Assembly (NCBI GenBank): GCA_030828385.1
Contig: JAURCS010000018.1
Coordinates: forward strand, 1-56,292
Length of the DNA stretch: 56,292 nucleotides
Direction of reading: 5' to 3'
Source: Gammaproteobacteria bacterium
GTDB taxonomy: Bacteria > Pseudomonadota > Gammaproteobacteria > Pseudomonadales > Pseudohongiellaceae
The position numbers and the translations under genes are program-made. Positions 26,169 to 36,504 of the stretch are shown piece by piece (position 1 is the first letter of the stretch; each line of letters opens with the position of its first letter). Under the pieces are notes generated by a model. The model had not been told where the DNA came from, ran no database searches, and saw only the letters and a list, made by a program, of their open reading frames with translations.

Positions 26169-26555
26169 TTAACGATATATGTCATCCGGGTTTTTAAGCA
26201 CCGGTGCATTTTCAACCCACTGACCATTTTCCAGAGTCAGGAAATAACAGCTTTCCCTGCCGGTATGACAGGCAATTCCGCCCAGTTGCTCAACTCGCAG
26301 GACAATACAGTCCTTATCACAATCCAGGTATACCCCATGTAATACCTGCACATGACCTGATTCTTCACCCTTGCGCCAGAGTTTTTGTCGCGAGCGCGAC
26401 CAGTACACAGCCCTGTTTTCCGCTACGCTCAGGGCCAGGGATTCGCGATTAACCCACGCCTGCATTAGTACGCGGTCGCTTTCCCAGTCCTGGGCAATAG
26501 CCGGTATGAGGCCATCATCGTTCCAATTAATCTGGTCTAACCAGTCAACACTCAT
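26169..26555 (-). CDS. hisI: Phosphoribosyl-AMP cyclohydrolase (HisI)
   Basis: HisI opens the adenine ring of phosphoribosyl-AMP, step three of histidine synthesis. The 128-residue enzyme has [20 protein letters not shown], metal-binding YLDCDKDC, and the Zn-ligand Cys in [13 protein letters not shown]. It precedes hisE by 19 bases. The pair is unlinked from hisBHF (about 18 kb away), as in Pseudomonas. Confidence 0.96.
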   Translation of the reverse strand: MSVDWLDQINWNDDGLIPAIAQDWESDRVLMQAWVNRESLALSVAENRAVYWSRSRQKLWRKGEESGHVQVLHGVYLDCDKDCIVLRVEQLGGIACHTGRESCYFLTLENGQWVENAPVLKNPDDIYR

Positions 26556-26671
26556 GATTACTGCTCTTTGATATCAGGCGCCAAGAATACTCTATTTTGG
26601 GGTCGAAAGTCAGAAATCAAGGTGTTTGAAGTGGAATACGTCAGCTACAGTAGCATCCTGCTATCGTGCAG

Positions 26672-28312
26672 TTATTTTTGGCGAAGCACCAATAGCGTGA
26701 TACCGGCAGCTGCCAGCACCAGGCTGGTCAAATGCATATTATTCAGTAAATCGGCCAGTGTCGGATGCTGTGAAATGCTGGCAGCGATGAGTGCAGCTAC
26801 ACCAAAAAAAGTGTAACGACGCGATAACTTCTGCTTACGCCGGGCTTCCTGCTCTCTTGCTTCACGTTCCGTGGTTTCGCGATAGCTCCGGGCAAGTTTT
26901 AATTCCTGCAGGGTTTCAAAGAACAGCTCTGGAATCTCCGGCAGATGCTCCAGCCATTCCGGCAGTTTCTCGGTGATTTTTTTCAAATTGCTGATGGGAG
27001 AGAGTCGTTCGCGCTGCCAGTTCTCCAGAAAAGGTAGCGCATTTTCCCAGAGATCGAGGTCAGGATAGAGCTGCTTTCCCAGGCCTTCTACATTGAGCAG
27101 GGTTTTTTGCAGCAATACCAGTGACGGCTGAACCTCCATATTGAAGCGGCTGGCGGTGCGAAATAACTGCAGTAGCAACATGCCAAAAGAAATATCTTTC
27201 AGCGGCTTTTCAAAAATGGGCTCACATACACTGCGCATAGTGGCTTCAAAAGCATTGATCGGTGTATGGGGCGGTACCCAGCCACACTCCACATGCAGTT
27301 CGGCCACCTTGCGGTAATCCCGTTTGAAAATTGCCAACAGATTACGTGCCAGATAATACTGGTCATCCTTGCTGAGAGTGCCGATGATCGCGCAATCCAG
27401 AGCAATATACTGGGGCTGTTCGGGATGTTCCCTGGAGACATATACATTCCCCGGATGCATGTCGGCATGAAAAAAGCTGTGATTGAATACCTGGGTAAAG
27501 AAAATTTCAACGCCACGTTCTGCCAGAACTTTAAGATCAATGCCTGCCGCTTTTAGCTCCTCAATATGGCTGACGGGTATGCCATAAATTCGTTCCATAA
27601 CCAGTACGTTAATACGACAATAGTCCCAGTAAACTTTTGGCACATACAATAAGTCGGAGTTTTCAAAATTTCTTGCCAGCTGTGTTCCATTAGCGCCTTC
27701 AGACATCAGGTTTAATTCATCATGAATAATGTATTCATAGTCATTTACTACTTCTACAGCCCGTAAACGTTTGCCCTGATTTATGTTGTTTTCTACGAAG
27801 GCAGCGACACTCTTAAGCAGAGCGATGTCCTGGGTAATAATATTTTCTATGCCGGGGCGGATAACCTTGACGACGACATCTTCGCCAGTTTTCAGAGTGG
27901 CGGTATGGACCTGGGCAACTGAAGCTGATGCCAGTGGGGTAGGCGAAAATTCTGCGAACAAATTTTCTATGGAATCATCCAGAGCCTTTTCAATCAGGGT
28001 AATAGCTTGTTGTTCTGGAAAGGGCGCAACATTATCCTGAAGAATAGCCAGTTCATCGGCGATGTCCTCAGGTACCATGTCGCGACGCGTGGAAAGCAGC
28101 TGACCGAACTTGATGAATATTGGCCCGAGTTCCTGCAGGGCCAGACGTAATCTTTTGCCGCGGCTTAATGTATCTATGTTTGAAACTGCGGGCAGGGGCA
28201 GACCCAGCAGCATGGAAAGCAGTTGTGCCTGCTCCAGGCTGTCAAATAATTCTCCCAGGCGGTAGCGATTAGCTACCCGGTAGATTTTCAGTAGTCTTAA
28301 AAATCTGGTCAC
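26672..28312 (-). CDS. ubiB: UbiB, atypical kinase-like protein of ubiquinone synthesis
   Basis: UbiB is required for ubiquinone biosynthesis and is thought to use ATPase activity to extract or position lipid intermediates. The 546-residue protein has the KxGQ motif ([17 protein letters not shown]), the Ala-rich loop ([12 protein letters not shown]), [22 protein letters not shown] and DCAIIGTL (DxD region), and two C-terminal hydrophobic helices (about 496-545). The start is GTG 28312. It follows ubiJ by 200 bases with no gene between. Confidence 0.95.
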   Translation of the reverse strand: MTRFLRLLKIYRVANRYRLGELFDSLEQAQLLSMLLGLPLPAVSNIDTLSRGKRLRLALQELGPIFIKFGQLLSTRRDMVPEDIADELAILQDNVAPFPEQQAITLIEKALDDSIENLFAEFSPTPLASASVAQVHTATLKTGEDVVVKVIRPGIENIITQDIALLKSVAAFVENNINQGKRLRAVEVVNDYEYIIHDELNLMSEGANGTQLARNFENSDLLYVPKVYWDYCRINVLVMERIYGIPVSHIEELKAAGIDLKVLAERGVEIFFTQVFNHSFFHADMHPGNVYVSREHPEQPQYIALDCAIIGTLSKDDQYYLARNLLAIFKRDYRKVAELHVECGWVPPHTPINAFEATMRSVCEPIFEKPLKDISFGMLLLQLFRTASRFNMEVQPSLVLLQKTLLNVEGLGKQLYPDLDLWENALPFLENWQRERLSPISNLKKITEKLPEWLEHLPEIPELFFETLQELKLARSYRETTEREAREQEARRKQKLSRRYTFFGVAALIAASISQHPTLADLLNNMHLTSLVLAAAGITLLVLRQK

Positions 28313-28512
28313 AACAATTAAATGAATCCGGAATTTACAGGGGCGGCAACAATATCACTATTCATAATGCCAGTAAAATCAAAGGGCTTGGCAAGTATCC
28401 CTTAAGTGTTAAATCGACTATTCGACGAATGAAAGTGAAAAAGTGCAGCTGCGGGTGTTTTTGCAGAGCTGGTATTGGAAAAATCCAAAAGCCGAAAAAA
28501 GAGTGCGGCGGA

Positions 28513-29142
28513 TTAATCAGAAATTGCATCAGCCAGGATTGATTGCAGCTTCCCGGTTCTGGAATCAAGTCGATCAACTCGAAGGCGCAGTACATCAACT
28601 GACTTATAAAAATCTTTTAACTCTGCCTCGGACGGGAAAAGTCTTGTTTCATCATGCAGATAGTTGTCTATATCTTCTTCCAGATTATGCCTGGTCTTTT
28701 TTGCAAACCGGCCTGCAGCATTAATGCTGTCATGGGTAAATTGCGTGGGGATATCCCCGATAAATTTACTCAACTGATATTCCCAGTCAATATCGAGATT
28801 CTGTAAAATTGCCTGGAATTTACCAAGCAGCCCCACATCACCACTGATAACAATGCCATCCTGTCTCAGATTGGCTGTGTTTCTCGTTACCAGTAATTTC
28901 ATTAGTGCAGAGGCGTTACCCTTGATGCTTATGTCGGCTTGCAATGCTTCATTAGCGGAAAGCGACAGGTGTTGTTCACAGACGAGAATATTAAGCAGAA
29001 GTCTGGGTGACTGGCAGTGAATGCGAATGCATTTTCCCGAGAGCGATTCCATTTGCTTGCGTGTACCCGGATCAAGAGACAGAGCCTGGTTCAGACCAGT
29101 CTCAATAAGCGAATAGATAGTTGAATGGAATATGCTGTTCAC
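28513..29142 (-). CDS. ubiJ: UbiJ, ubiquinone biosynthesis accessory factor (SCP2 domain)
   Basis: UbiJ is the lipid-binding scaffold of the soluble ubiquinone-synthesis complex, with an N-terminal SCP2 sterol-carrier-like domain. Visible features are ETGLNQALSLDPGTRKQMESL, LKLLVTRNTANL..GIVISGDVGLLGKFQAIL, and a charged helical C-terminus (RLRVDRLDSRTGKL). The start is set at GTG 29142 (209 residues), 19 bases after ubiE and at family length. Longer frames overlap ubiE. The ubiE-ubiJ-ubiB order is conserved from E. coli to Pseudomonas. Confidence 0.88.
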   Translation of the reverse strand: MNSIFHSTIYSLIETGLNQALSLDPGTRKQMESLSGKCIRIHCQSPRLLLNILVCEQHLSLSANEALQADISIKGNASALMKLLVTRNTANLRQDGIVISGDVGLLGKFQAILQNLDIDWEYQLSKFIGDIPTQFTHDSINAAGRFAKKTRHNLEEDIDNYLHDETRLFPSEAELKDFYKSVDVLRLRVDRLDSRTGKLQSILADAISD

Positions 29143-29161
29143 TTTAGTAAGGGGTCGCGGA

Positions 29162-29926
29162 CTAGCGGCTGGCAGCTTTGTGACCGACATGGATTGCACA
29201 AATACCACCCATCACATTATGGTATTCACAATTCTCAAAACCAGCCTCCTGCATCATCTGCTTCAGGGTTTCCTGGTCAGGGTGCATGCGAATAGATTCC
29301 ACCAGGTACTGGTAACTTTCACCGTCACCGGTAATGAGCTGTCCTGCTTTGGGCCACAAAGTTGAATACACGTCATAAGCTTTTCCAAGCAGCGGATTCA
29401 CCGGCTTGGAAAACTCCAGGATCAGTACTCTGCCGCCAGGTGCGGTCATTTCAAACATGGAATTCAATGCCGCCTGCTTGTCAGTGACATTTCTCAGTCC
29501 ATAGGCGATGCAGATACAGTCAAAGGTATTTGCCGTGAACGGTAGCTGCTCAGCATTGGCAAGGGTATAGCTGATATTGCCGCTTTTTCCCTTATCAATA
29601 ATACGGTCGCGGCCAACCCTGACCATTGACTCATTGATGTCAGCAAGAACAACCTGTCCCTGACTGCCAACCAGAGGTGAAAAAAGCAGGCTGAAATCAC
29701 CAGTGCCTCCAGCTAGATCCAGTACTTTCATGCCTGGTCTGAGGGCGCTTAGTTCGACGGTAAATCTTTTGATAATTCGGTGTGTGCCAAGAGACATCAC
29801 ATCATTCATCAGGTCATATTTTTTTGCTACAGAATGAAAGACTTCGCCAACAAGATCAGCTTTTTCCTCAACAGCGACCTGTCGATAGCCAAAATGTGTG
29901 GTTTTTTCAGGGCTGTCGTTATTCAT
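29162..29926 (-). CDS. ubiE: Demethylmenaquinone / 2-polyprenyl-6-methoxy-1,4-benzoquinol methyltransferase UbiE
   Basis: UbiE is the C-methyltransferase of ubiquinone and menaquinone synthesis. The 254-residue class I SAM enzyme has HFGYRQV near the start, [19 protein letters not shown], motif [20 protein letters not shown], and [14 protein letters not shown]. The start is set at ATG 29926, preceded by GGAAAG; an alternative ATG four codons upstream has no clear ribosome site. It heads ubiE-ubiJ-ubiB. Confidence 0.96.
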   Translation of the reverse strand: MNNDSPEKTTHFGYRQVAVEEKADLVGEVFHSVAKKYDLMNDVMSLGTHRIIKRFTVELSALRPGMKVLDLAGGTGDFSLLFSPLVGSQGQVVLADINESMVRVGRDRIIDKGKSGNISYTLANAEQLPFTANTFDCICIAYGLRNVTDKQAALNSMFEMTAPGGRVLILEFSKPVNPLLGKAYDVYSTLWPKAGQLITGDGESYQYLVESIRMHPDQETLKQMMQEAGFENCEYHNVMGGICAIHVGHKAASR

Positions 29927-30068
29927 AGTGCTTTCCATACAAAGCTGTATTCGTCACGGGCATTGTACTGCAATGCCCATCAGTTTCGTAACCAAAGCTT
30001 GGTAAGAGGGGGAGGAGGTGTAAGAGGGAAAGGCGGCAAGACATTAAAGAAGGAATTGTCAGCCTCGT

Positions 30069-30464
30069 TTAATCGTTAATAGGCATGATATTGACCACCT
30101 GGACATCGCTGGCCAGGTTTTCCCGGCGCGCTCCTGCCTGCTTAAGTTTCAGCAGGTAACTTTCCCACATTTCGGCCTGATTCAGGCAAAGTTCGCGTAG
30201 ATATTCCCAGCTGTATATCCCGGTATTGTGATCATCGCTGAAATGCAGGCGAATAGCATAGTTGCCTACGGCATCCAGATTATCGATTTTGACATCAATC
30301 TTTCCTGTTTGCAGGACTTCCTGTCCAGGACCATGCCCCCGGACCTCTGCTGAAGGTGAGTTCACCCTGAGAAATTCCGCAGGTAAAGAGTAAATGCCGC
30401 CATCTTCATACTTGAGCTCAAGGATGCCGGTTTTGCGGTGTAGTTTGATATCGGTAGGTTGCAT
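30069..30464 (-). CDS. DUF971 (GBBH-like N-terminal) domain protein
   Basis: A 131-residue cytoplasmic protein of the DUF971 family. It resembles the N-terminal domain of gamma-butyrobetaine hydroxylase (ILELKYEDGGIYSLPAEFLRVNSPSAE; AIRLHFSDDHNTGIYSWEYL). This stand-alone form is widespread next to hslVU and ubiE in gammaproteobacteria. Links to iron-sulfur cluster carriers have been proposed for the domain, but the sequence gives no catalytic motif. It starts 19 bases after hslU and is likely co-transcribed. Confidence 0.88.
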   Translation of the reverse strand: MQPTDIKLHRKTGILELKYEDGGIYSLPAEFLRVNSPSAEVRGHGPGQEVLQTGKIDVKIDNLDAVGNYAIRLHFSDDHNTGIYSWEYLRELCLNQAEMWESYLLKLKQAGARRENLASDVQVVNIMPIND

Positions 30465-30483
30465 TTTTATTACTCTGTTCTGA

Positions 30484-31803
30484 CTAAAGTATAAATCGGC
30501 TCAAGTCTTCATCTGCAGCAAGGCTGCCAAGGTTGTCGTTAACAAATTGAGCATCAATTATCACATTGCTCTTACCTTCACTTACCAGCTCACGGGCACT
30601 GAATGAGGTTTCTTCCAACAATCTTTCCAGCACTGTATGTAATCTTCGGGCACCAATATTTTCTGTGCTTTCGTTCACCTGCCAAGCAATTTCTGAAATA
30701 CGCTTGATCCCGTCATCGGTAAACTCAAGATTAATGCCTTCTGTTTTCAACAGTGCCACATACTGCTTTGATAGCGACGAATCGGGCTCGGTCAGAATAC
30801 GTTCAAAATCTTCCGCGCTGAGTGCATCAAGTTCTACACGTATCGGCAGACGGCCCTGTAACTCCGGAATCAAGTCGGAAGGCTTGGCCAGATGGAAAGC
30901 ACCGGAAGCAATAAACAGAATATGGTCTGTTTTTACCGAGCCATATTTTGTTGATACGGTGGAACCCTCTATTAAAGGCAGCAAGTCGCGCTGCACACCT
31001 TCCCTGGATACGCCACCACCATGAGTTTCATTCTTCTGCGCTACCTTGTCTATTTCATCAATAAATACGATAGCGGTTTGCTCCGTGACTTCAATGGCCC
31101 TCGTTTTGAGTTCATCCTCATTAACTAGTTTTGCGGCTTCTTCATCCTTGAGTATTTTTAGTGCCGACTTCACGCTTACCCGACGTGGCTTGCTGCGTCC
31201 GGCTCCCATGTTTGAAAACATGCTGCTGAGCTGACTTGTCATATCTTCCATGCCAGGAGGTGCCATGATTTCTACACCGACCTTGTCGGACACCTTGATC
31301 TCAATTTCCTTATCATCAAGATCGCCTTCTCTGAGCTTTTTGCGAAACACCTGCCGTGATCCGGAGGTTTCTTCCGAGTCATCTGAGGAACCAGGCAGCA
31401 GAATATCCAGCACCTGGTCTTCCGCTGCATTTTCAGCCTGTTGCGAGACTTTCAGCAACTGCTCTTCGCGCAGCATTTTTACTGCGGCATCCACCAGATC
31501 CCTGATAATGGATTCAACGTCCCGGCCCACATAACCGACTTCGGTAAACTTTGTGGCCTCAATTTTGATAAAGGGGGAGCCGGCCAGTCGTGCCAGGCGA
31601 CGGGCTATTTCCGTCTTGCCAACACCGGTAGGGCCGATCATAAGAATATTCTTGGGAGTTACTTCCTGGCGCATGGCCTCAGGTAACTGCATACGACGCC
31701 AGCGGTTTCTCAGCGCGATGGCAACAGCTCGTTTGGCTTCATTTTGGCCGACAATGTGTTTATCAAGCTCGAAAGCGATTTCCTTGGGAGTTAAGTCAGA
31801 CAT
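30484..31803 (-). CDS. hslU: ATP-dependent protease ATPase subunit HslU
   Basis: HslU is the AAA+ unfoldase that feeds substrates into HslV. The 439-residue protein opens with [21 protein letters not shown] and has Walker [16 protein letters not shown] (near residue 57), the pore motif GYVGRD, an inserted I-domain (about 110-240), Walker [10 protein letters not shown], and the sensor region [17 protein letters not shown]. The C-terminus LSRFIL is the tail that activates HslV. It lies 6 bases after hslV. Confidence 0.97.
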   Translation of the reverse strand: MSDLTPKEIAFELDKHIVGQNEAKRAVAIALRNRWRRMQLPEAMRQEVTPKNILMIGPTGVGKTEIARRLARLAGSPFIKIEATKFTEVGYVGRDVESIIRDLVDAAVKMLREEQLLKVSQQAENAAEDQVLDILLPGSSDDSEETSGSRQVFRKKLREGDLDDKEIEIKVSDKVGVEIMAPPGMEDMTSQLSSMFSNMGAGRSKPRRVSVKSALKILKDEEAAKLVNEDELKTRAIEVTEQTAIVFIDEIDKVAQKNETHGGGVSREGVQRDLLPLIEGSTVSTKYGSVKTDHILFIASGAFHLAKPSDLIPELQGRLPIRVELDALSAEDFERILTEPDSSLSKQYVALLKTEGINLEFTDDGIKRISEIAWQVNESTENIGARRLHTVLERLLEETSFSARELVSEGKSNVIIDAQFVNDNLGSLAADEDLSRFIL

Positions 31804-31809
31804 GATTGA

Positions 31810-32349
31810 TCAGGAATCCAGTACTTCAATGGTTAAGTTATGGTTTGTATATACGCAGATGTCGGCGGCAATGTTCAGGCTTTTTTCAACAATTTCCCTG
31901 GCGCTGAGCTCGCTGTTATCTAAAAGTGCACGGGCTGCAGATTGGGCAAAGCTGCCACCTGAGCCAATAGCCATCAGGCTATCCTCAGGCTCAATCACGT
32001 CGCCATTGCCAGTGATGATCAGTGAAGTGTCCTTGTCAGCGACCACCAGCAAAGCTTCCAGTCGACGCAATGCTCTTTCAGTGCGCCAGAGTTTTGCGAG
32101 CTCAACTGCTGCCCGGGTTAATTTGCCGGAATGTTTATCCAGTTGTTCTTCGAAGCGTTCAAACAGGGTAAAGGCATCGGCAGTGCCCCCGGCAAAACCG
32201 GCAATTACCTTATCGTTGTAAAGACGCCTGACTTTGCGGGCATTGCCTTTCATTACTGTATTGCCCTGGCTTACCTGTCCATCACCGCCAACTACTACCT
32301 GACCGTTGCGGCGTACCGAGAGGATAGTGGTGCCTCTGTATTGATCCAT
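31810..32349 (-). CDS. hslV: ATP-dependent protease peptidase subunit HslV
   Basis: HslV is the proteasome-like threonine peptidase. The 179-residue frame from ATG 32349 begins [14 protein letters not shown], so a six-residue propeptide precedes the catalytic Thr7. In E. coli only Met is removed (MTTIVSVRR). Core motifs are [40 protein letters not shown] and [17 protein letters not shown] longer frame upstream is not supported by the family. It is coupled to hslU. Confidence 0.95.
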   Translation of the reverse strand: MDQYRGTTILSVRRNGQVVVGGDGQVSQGNTVMKGNARKVRRLYNDKVIAGFAGGTADAFTLFERFEEQLDKHSGKLTRAAVELAKLWRTERALRRLEALLVVADKDTSLIITGNGDVIEPEDSLMAIGSGGSFAQSAARALLDNSELSAREIVEKSLNIAADICVYTNHNLTIEVLDS

Positions 32350-32451
32350 ACTGGCTCCTGAAAATTTTGGAGAGTTAGCGTAATCCAACGGATGTTGGGG
32401 CAAATGCCTGAAAATCAAGCGAGCATTGCGGGCAAGATAACAATTTTAGGC

Positions 32452-33042
32452 TCAGGGGGAAGGAATTCTCATTCGGATAGGATCGATATTATTTTCTATC
32501 ATAATGTTTTCAGCCGCTTCCACAGCATTTCTGCCAAGAAAAGGGCCGGACTGAACGCGATACCATGTTCGACCTGAAAGGGGATGAGGCTGAACCCGCG
32601 TATCGAGATTCATCAGAATAAGTCTTGCCCGAAGTGCCTCCGCATCATTGGGGTCCAGGAAGGAGCCAGCCTGAAGTAAATAGGTGATTTGATTTGACTC
32701 ATTTTCAATAGCGCTACTGGCAATTTCAACGGGAACAACATTGACCTCAACTTCTGCCTGGGGAAGATAGTCATAGAACTCCAGTTCAGTAGCGCGGTTG
32801 CTATCGTTATTGTCAGTTTCCTGGATGGAATCAACAACATCGGCAATAGTGGCGCCATTGTTTAATTGGGTCAGTGCTACATAGCCAATGACGCAAAGCA
32901 GCAAGCCGCTGAATAAACCTGAAAAATACCAGCTCCAGTGATTACTGTTTTGGTTATTATTATTGCGTGTTGCAGACCGAACAGGTTTTTTCTTGCTCGG
33001 AGCGCTACTGGTTTTTTTCTTCTTTGCAAAATCCTGAGCCAT
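32452..33042 (-). CDS. ftsN: FtsN-like SPOR-domain cell-division protein
   Basis: A 196-residue bitopic inner-membrane protein: basic cytoplasmic N-terminus (KKKKTSSAPSKKKP), one membrane helix (about residues 38-58), a periplasmic linker, and a C-terminal SPOR domain (YLLQAGSFLDPNDAEALRARL; WYRVQSGPF) that binds denuded septal glycan. The position next to hslVU is that of ftsN in E. coli and Pseudomonas. It is shorter than E. coli FtsN (319), with a reduced linker. The family assignment is firm; equivalence to FtsN is inferred from context. Confidence 0.85.
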   Translation of the reverse strand: MAQDFAKKKKTSSAPSKKKPVRSATRNNNNQNSNHWSWYFSGLFSGLLLCVIGYVALTQLNNGATIADVVDSIQETDNNDSNRATELEFYDYLPQAEVEVNVVPVEIASSAIENESNQITYLLQAGSFLDPNDAEALRARLILMNLDTRVQPHPLSGRTWYRVQSGPFLGRNAVEAAENIMIENNIDPIRMRIPSP

Positions 33043-33234
33043 ATACCCTCTAGGAAATAGTTGAAACTGATATTCTTATTTCACTTTTTTAGCCGCTATC
33101 ATAGCTGCTTTTTTAGCCTTGCCAGGGTAAGTGAATTAATCGGTGTTGTAACTTGCCTGTCAGAAAATTAATTATCCTTTAAAAGTACTTCAGTAAAAAG
33201 CACCCGCGTTTGATTTTCTGCAGCCATGACCTGG

Positions 33235-35451
33235 TCAAGTGAAATCCAGTGGATCGACATCAACAGACCAGCGCACTTTTCGATTATCTGGATGTTCTTC
33301 CATTCTTGTTATAAGGGCATGGAGAAAAAGCTGGACCCAGGAGCGTTTGTCAGCCTCAATAATCATTTGCATTCGAAACATGCTGGCGCGTTTTTCCATG
33401 GGTGAAGGCATGGGGCCTATAATCCTTACATTGCTGAAGCCGGCCTGGATGTCATTCACAATCTCACTGAGAAATTTAATTGGTAACTGCTGATTTGACG
33501 CCTCGGCGCGAATCAGGGCCATGTAGCTGAAGGGCGGTAGCTTGCCCAGTTTTCTCTCTTCAAGTAATTTGCGGGCAAAGGGAGCATAGCCCTCCCCGAC
33601 CAGTGACAATAAAGTAGGATGGGTGCTGTTGTAGGTTTGAATGACAACTTCACCGGATGTTTCTCCCCGACCTGCTCTTCCTGAAACCTGGGTCAGTAGC
33701 TGCCCCATTTGTTCCTGACCGCGAAAATCTGCACTGAAAAGTCCACCATCGGCGTCCAGCACTGCCACCAAGGTGACATTCGGAAAATGGTGTCCCTTCG
33801 ATAGCATCTGGGTACCCACAAGAATGCATGGCTTGCCGCTGTCGACCTTTTCAATAATGTTATGCAGTGCATCCCTGTTGCGGGTGGAATCCCTGTCAAT
33901 GCGATAGACAGGGATGTCCGGGAATAAGTCTTTTACAGTCTGTTCGGTTTTCTCTGTACCCAGACCCATTGATGCCAGGTCAGTACTGTTACATTCCTGA
34001 CAAACTGATGGCACCGGCTTTTGTGCTTCGCAATGGTGGCAACTCATTCTGGGAGGGTTTCTGTGCAGGGTGTAACTACTGTCGCAGCGAGGGCAGGTAG
34101 CGATCCAGCCACAATCCCGGCATAACAACAAAGGGGCAAAACCGCGACGATTCAGGAAAATAAGCACCTGATTCTTCTGCGCAAGATGAGACCGTATTAT
34201 GTCAATCAATGCACCGGAAAAGCCTTCCCTCAGCTCTTGCCCTTTTATGTCCAGCAGGCGGTAGTCAGGGTGACTGGCATTGCCTGCTCTTTCTGTCAGG
34301 CGATGATAGTGATAGCGCCCGGCCAGAGCATTGTTCAGGCTTTCCAGACTTGGCGTGGCCGTGCCAAGAACCACAGGAATGTGCAGCTGCCTGGCACGAT
34401 AGATTGCCAGGTCACGGCCCGAATAACGAAACCCATCCTGTTGTTTATAGGAGGCATCATGTTCTTCATCGACAATGATTAATCCAGGTTTGGCGAGCGG
34501 TGTAAAAATGGCAGAGCGCGTGCCAATAATTATATCGGCCTTGCCATTACGAGCTCGCAGCCAGGCCATCATGCGCTGATTATCAGTGAGCCCGGAGTGA
34601 AATACCGCGATATCACGATTGAAGCGGCGTTCAAAGCGACGCAGGGTTTGTGGTGTCAGACTGATTTCGGGGACAAGTACCAGCACCTGCTTGCCGAGGG
34701 CCAGCACGTCAGCGATGGCTTGCAGATAGATTTCTGTTTTGCCACTGCCGGTGACCCCCTCAAGTAAATGAACATTAAACTGATCGTTGTTTTGCCTGAT
34801 GGCTGTTAGCGCAATCTCTTGTTCAGGATTGAGTTGCAGTGGCTCATCATCGCGATAAAGTTTTTGCCAGTTTCCCTTAGCAACGGTTTGATGCGGGACT
34901 TGTTCTATCAGATTCTTTTCGAGAAGGGTTTTCAGAACACTGGATACTTCCTTGCCGACCACTTCTTTGAGCGCTGCCGAGGTCATTGTTTTTCGGCTTC
35001 CGATGAGCTCGAGTAATTCAAGTTGCCTGGGGGCATTTTTCAGGGAGGTAGTTTCAATGCTGATACCCGCGTCTGTTAATTGCCAGTAATGTGTCTGTTT
35101 TTCCTCGGCTGCATTGCCCTTGCGTATCTGGGCCGGTAGCGAGGTTTGTAAAACCTGGCCGATCGGGAACTGGTAATAGCTGGCTGCCCACTGATAGAGC
35201 TGCATAAGCTTGTCATCAAGCACGGGATCCTGATCAATGAGTTTATAGGCAGCTTTTATCCTGGTAGCAGGGAAATCGCTGTTACTACTGGTTCCGGTTA
35301 TCAGGCCAATCATGCGTCTGCTGCCAAAAGGTACCTGAACTCTTGCTCCGGGCTCTAAGCCGGTTTGATCACAGCCCGGAGGTGGCCGATAATCGAAAGT
35401 CCGGCGCAAGGGGGAGGGAACGGCAACCTGTATGAAAAAATCTGTTGTCAC
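33235..35451 (-). CDS. priA: Primosomal replication protein PriA (3'-5' helicase)
   Basis: PriA restarts stalled replication forks. The 738-residue protein has an N-terminal DNA-binding domain (VAVPSPLRRTFDYRPP; GARVQVPFGSRRMIG), helicase motif I (LLEGVTGSGKTEIYLQ near residue 230), DEEH (motif II) and GTATPS. The Cys-rich zinc region begins CRDCGWIATCPRCDSSY and continues with CHHCE and CQEC. GTQMLSKGHHFPNVTLV and QVSGRAGRG follow. All features are intact. It is divergent from the chorismate mutase and rpmE genes. Confidence 0.97.
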   Translation of the reverse strand: MTTDFFIQVAVPSPLRRTFDYRPPPGCDQTGLEPGARVQVPFGSRRMIGLITGTSSNSDFPATRIKAAYKLIDQDPVLDDKLMQLYQWAASYYQFPIGQVLQTSLPAQIRKGNAAEEKQTHYWQLTDAGISIETTSLKNAPRQLELLELIGSRKTMTSAALKEVVGKEVSSVLKTLLEKNLIEQVPHQTVAKGNWQKLYRDDEPLQLNPEQEIALTAIRQNNDQFNVHLLEGVTGSGKTEIYLQAIADVLALGKQVLVLVPEISLTPQTLRRFERRFNRDIAVFHSGLTDNQRMMAWLRARNGKADIIIGTRSAIFTPLAKPGLIIVDEEHDASYKQQDGFRYSGRDLAIYRARQLHIPVVLGTATPSLESLNNALAGRYHYHRLTERAGNASHPDYRLLDIKGQELREGFSGALIDIIRSHLAQKNQVLIFLNRRGFAPLLLCRDCGWIATCPRCDSSYTLHRNPPRMSCHHCEAQKPVPSVCQECNSTDLASMGLGTEKTEQTVKDLFPDIPVYRIDRDSTRNRDALHNIIEKVDSGKPCILVGTQMLSKGHHFPNVTLVAVLDADGGLFSADFRGQEQMGQLLTQVSGRAGRGETSGEVVIQTYNSTHPTLLSLVGEGYAPFARKLLEERKLGKLPPFSYMALIRAEASNQQLPIKFLSEIVNDIQAGFSNVRIIGPMPSPMEKRASMFRMQMIIEADKRSWVQLFLHALITRMEEHPDNRKVRWSVDVDPLDFT

Positions 35452-35650
35452 TAATTAAATCTGTTCTGGTGCATAAGCAGGAACCCAGGCTGAAAGCATT
35501 CGGTAAGGCCGCCCGCAGACAGTTGTCCATGCCAGGTTAACGAAGAAGAAAAAGGCAATATAGCAAATATCAGCCAGTAGAGGAGATTCATAATATCTTG
35601 GTTTATACTCTGCTGTTTCTACGGATCACGCCTGCGGAGTATTTAACCTT

Positions 35651-35941
35651 ATGCAAAGCCAAAAAGTGCCTGCCCAATTGCTCGAGCTGCGAGACACTAT
35701 AGATAGTATTGATGATGAATTGCTGACTCTGCTGGCACGACGCTTTGAAGTTACCGCCAAGGTGGGTGAACTTAAAGCCAGTCAAAAGCTGGATTCTGTA
35801 GATCCGGTGAGGGAGCAGGAAAAGCTTGAACGCCTCAGAAAACAGGCAAAGGATAAATCCCTGAACAGCGAATTCATTCTGGAACTGTTCCAGGCCATTT
35901 TTGATGAAGTTGTGAAGAATCACCGTTCTTACCTGAAATAG
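35651..35941 (+). CDS. Monofunctional chorismate mutase (AroQ class)
   Basis: A 96-residue all-helical protein of the AroQ chorismate mutase fold, converting chorismate to prephenate for Phe/Tyr synthesis. By alignment with the E. coli P-protein mutase domain the active-site residues map with a constant +3 offset: Arg14, Arg31, Lys42, Asp51, Arg54 and Glu55 are all present. The Ser84 and Gln88 equivalents appear to be Val87 and His91, though the last helix aligns less surely. No signal peptide is visible, so it is cytoplasmic. It stands alone between priA and rpmE, away from other aromatic genes. Confidence 0.85.
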   Translation: MQSQKVPAQLLELRDTIDSIDDELLTLLARRFEVTAKVGELKASQKLDSVDPVREQEKLERLRKQAKDKSLNSEFILELFQAIFDEVVKNHRSYLK

Positions 35942-36248
35942 GCCGCTGGTCAGCGTTTTACCCTGCCTGTTACCCATGCCCAAGCAGTAAACTCACGACT
36001 CTGGCTCTTTCAGGGGGCGGTTGAATTACTCTATGCGGCCTTGATCCCTTGTGCTTGCACTATTTTCTGTTAGAATGCGCCCTCTTTTTTCCTTGGGAAA
36101 AAAGGTTGGCCGGCTTTGTTGCTGGCTTCATTGAAAATCCAAATTATGGATATGGTGCCTGTAACGACCAGCGCCTGGGAAGCATTTAGCTAGTAACCAG
36201 ATAGACAGCGCGGTTAACGACAGGTAGCGATATTCGGAGAGACAGATC
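35942..36248 (+). promoter_or_regulatory. rpmE upstream region: promoter and structured 5' leader candidate
   Basis: A promoter-like pair, TTGTGC (36049-36054) and TAGAAT (36071-36076) with a 16-base spacer, would start a transcript near 36083, giving a leader of about 165 bases. The leader begins with a perfect 9-bp hairpin, CTTTTTTCC-TTG-GGAAAAAAG (36084-36104), and ends with CGGAGAGA before the rpmE ATG. Long structured leaders upstream of L31 genes are often autoregulatory. That role is inferred here. Confidence 0.4.
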
Positions 36249-36461
36249 ATGAAAGCAGACATTCATCCCAAATATCAGGATATCAGTGTTACCTGCGGTT
36301 GCGGTAACGTGATCCAGACACGCTCAACCCTGAAAGAAGACGTTCGTGTGGACGTATGTTCACAGTGTCATCCGTTTTATACCGGCAAACAGAAAATTGT
36401 TGATACCGGTGGCCGTGTCGATCGATTCAAGAAACGTTTTGGCGGCGCTCGTAAAGTCTGA
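36249..36461 (+). CDS. rpmE: 50S ribosomal protein L31 (zinc type)
   Basis: A 70-residue L31 of the Zn-binding (C+) type: Cys16 and Cys18 (TCGCGN) and Cys37 and Cys40 ([14 protein letters not shown]) form the zinc ribbon. The end is the usual DRFKKRFG. The presence of all four cysteines marks the zinc-replete paralogue; a C- paralogue is not in the window. Position near priA matches E. coli. Confidence 0.97.
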   Translation: MKADIHPKYQDISVTCGCGNVIQTRSTLKEDVRVDVCSQCHPFYTGKQKIVDTGGRVDRFKKRFGGARKV

Positions 36462-36483
36462 TAGCCCTTTTGACGGCTGTTTT

Positions 36484-36504
36484 GATGGCTGTTTTATAGC
36501 CATC
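36484..36504 (+). terminator. Hairpin downstream of rpmE
   Basis: GATGGCT and AGCCATC are exact 7-bp arms around GTTTTAT, 23 bases after the rpmE stop. No T-run follows, so termination is uncertain. Confidence 0.35.
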
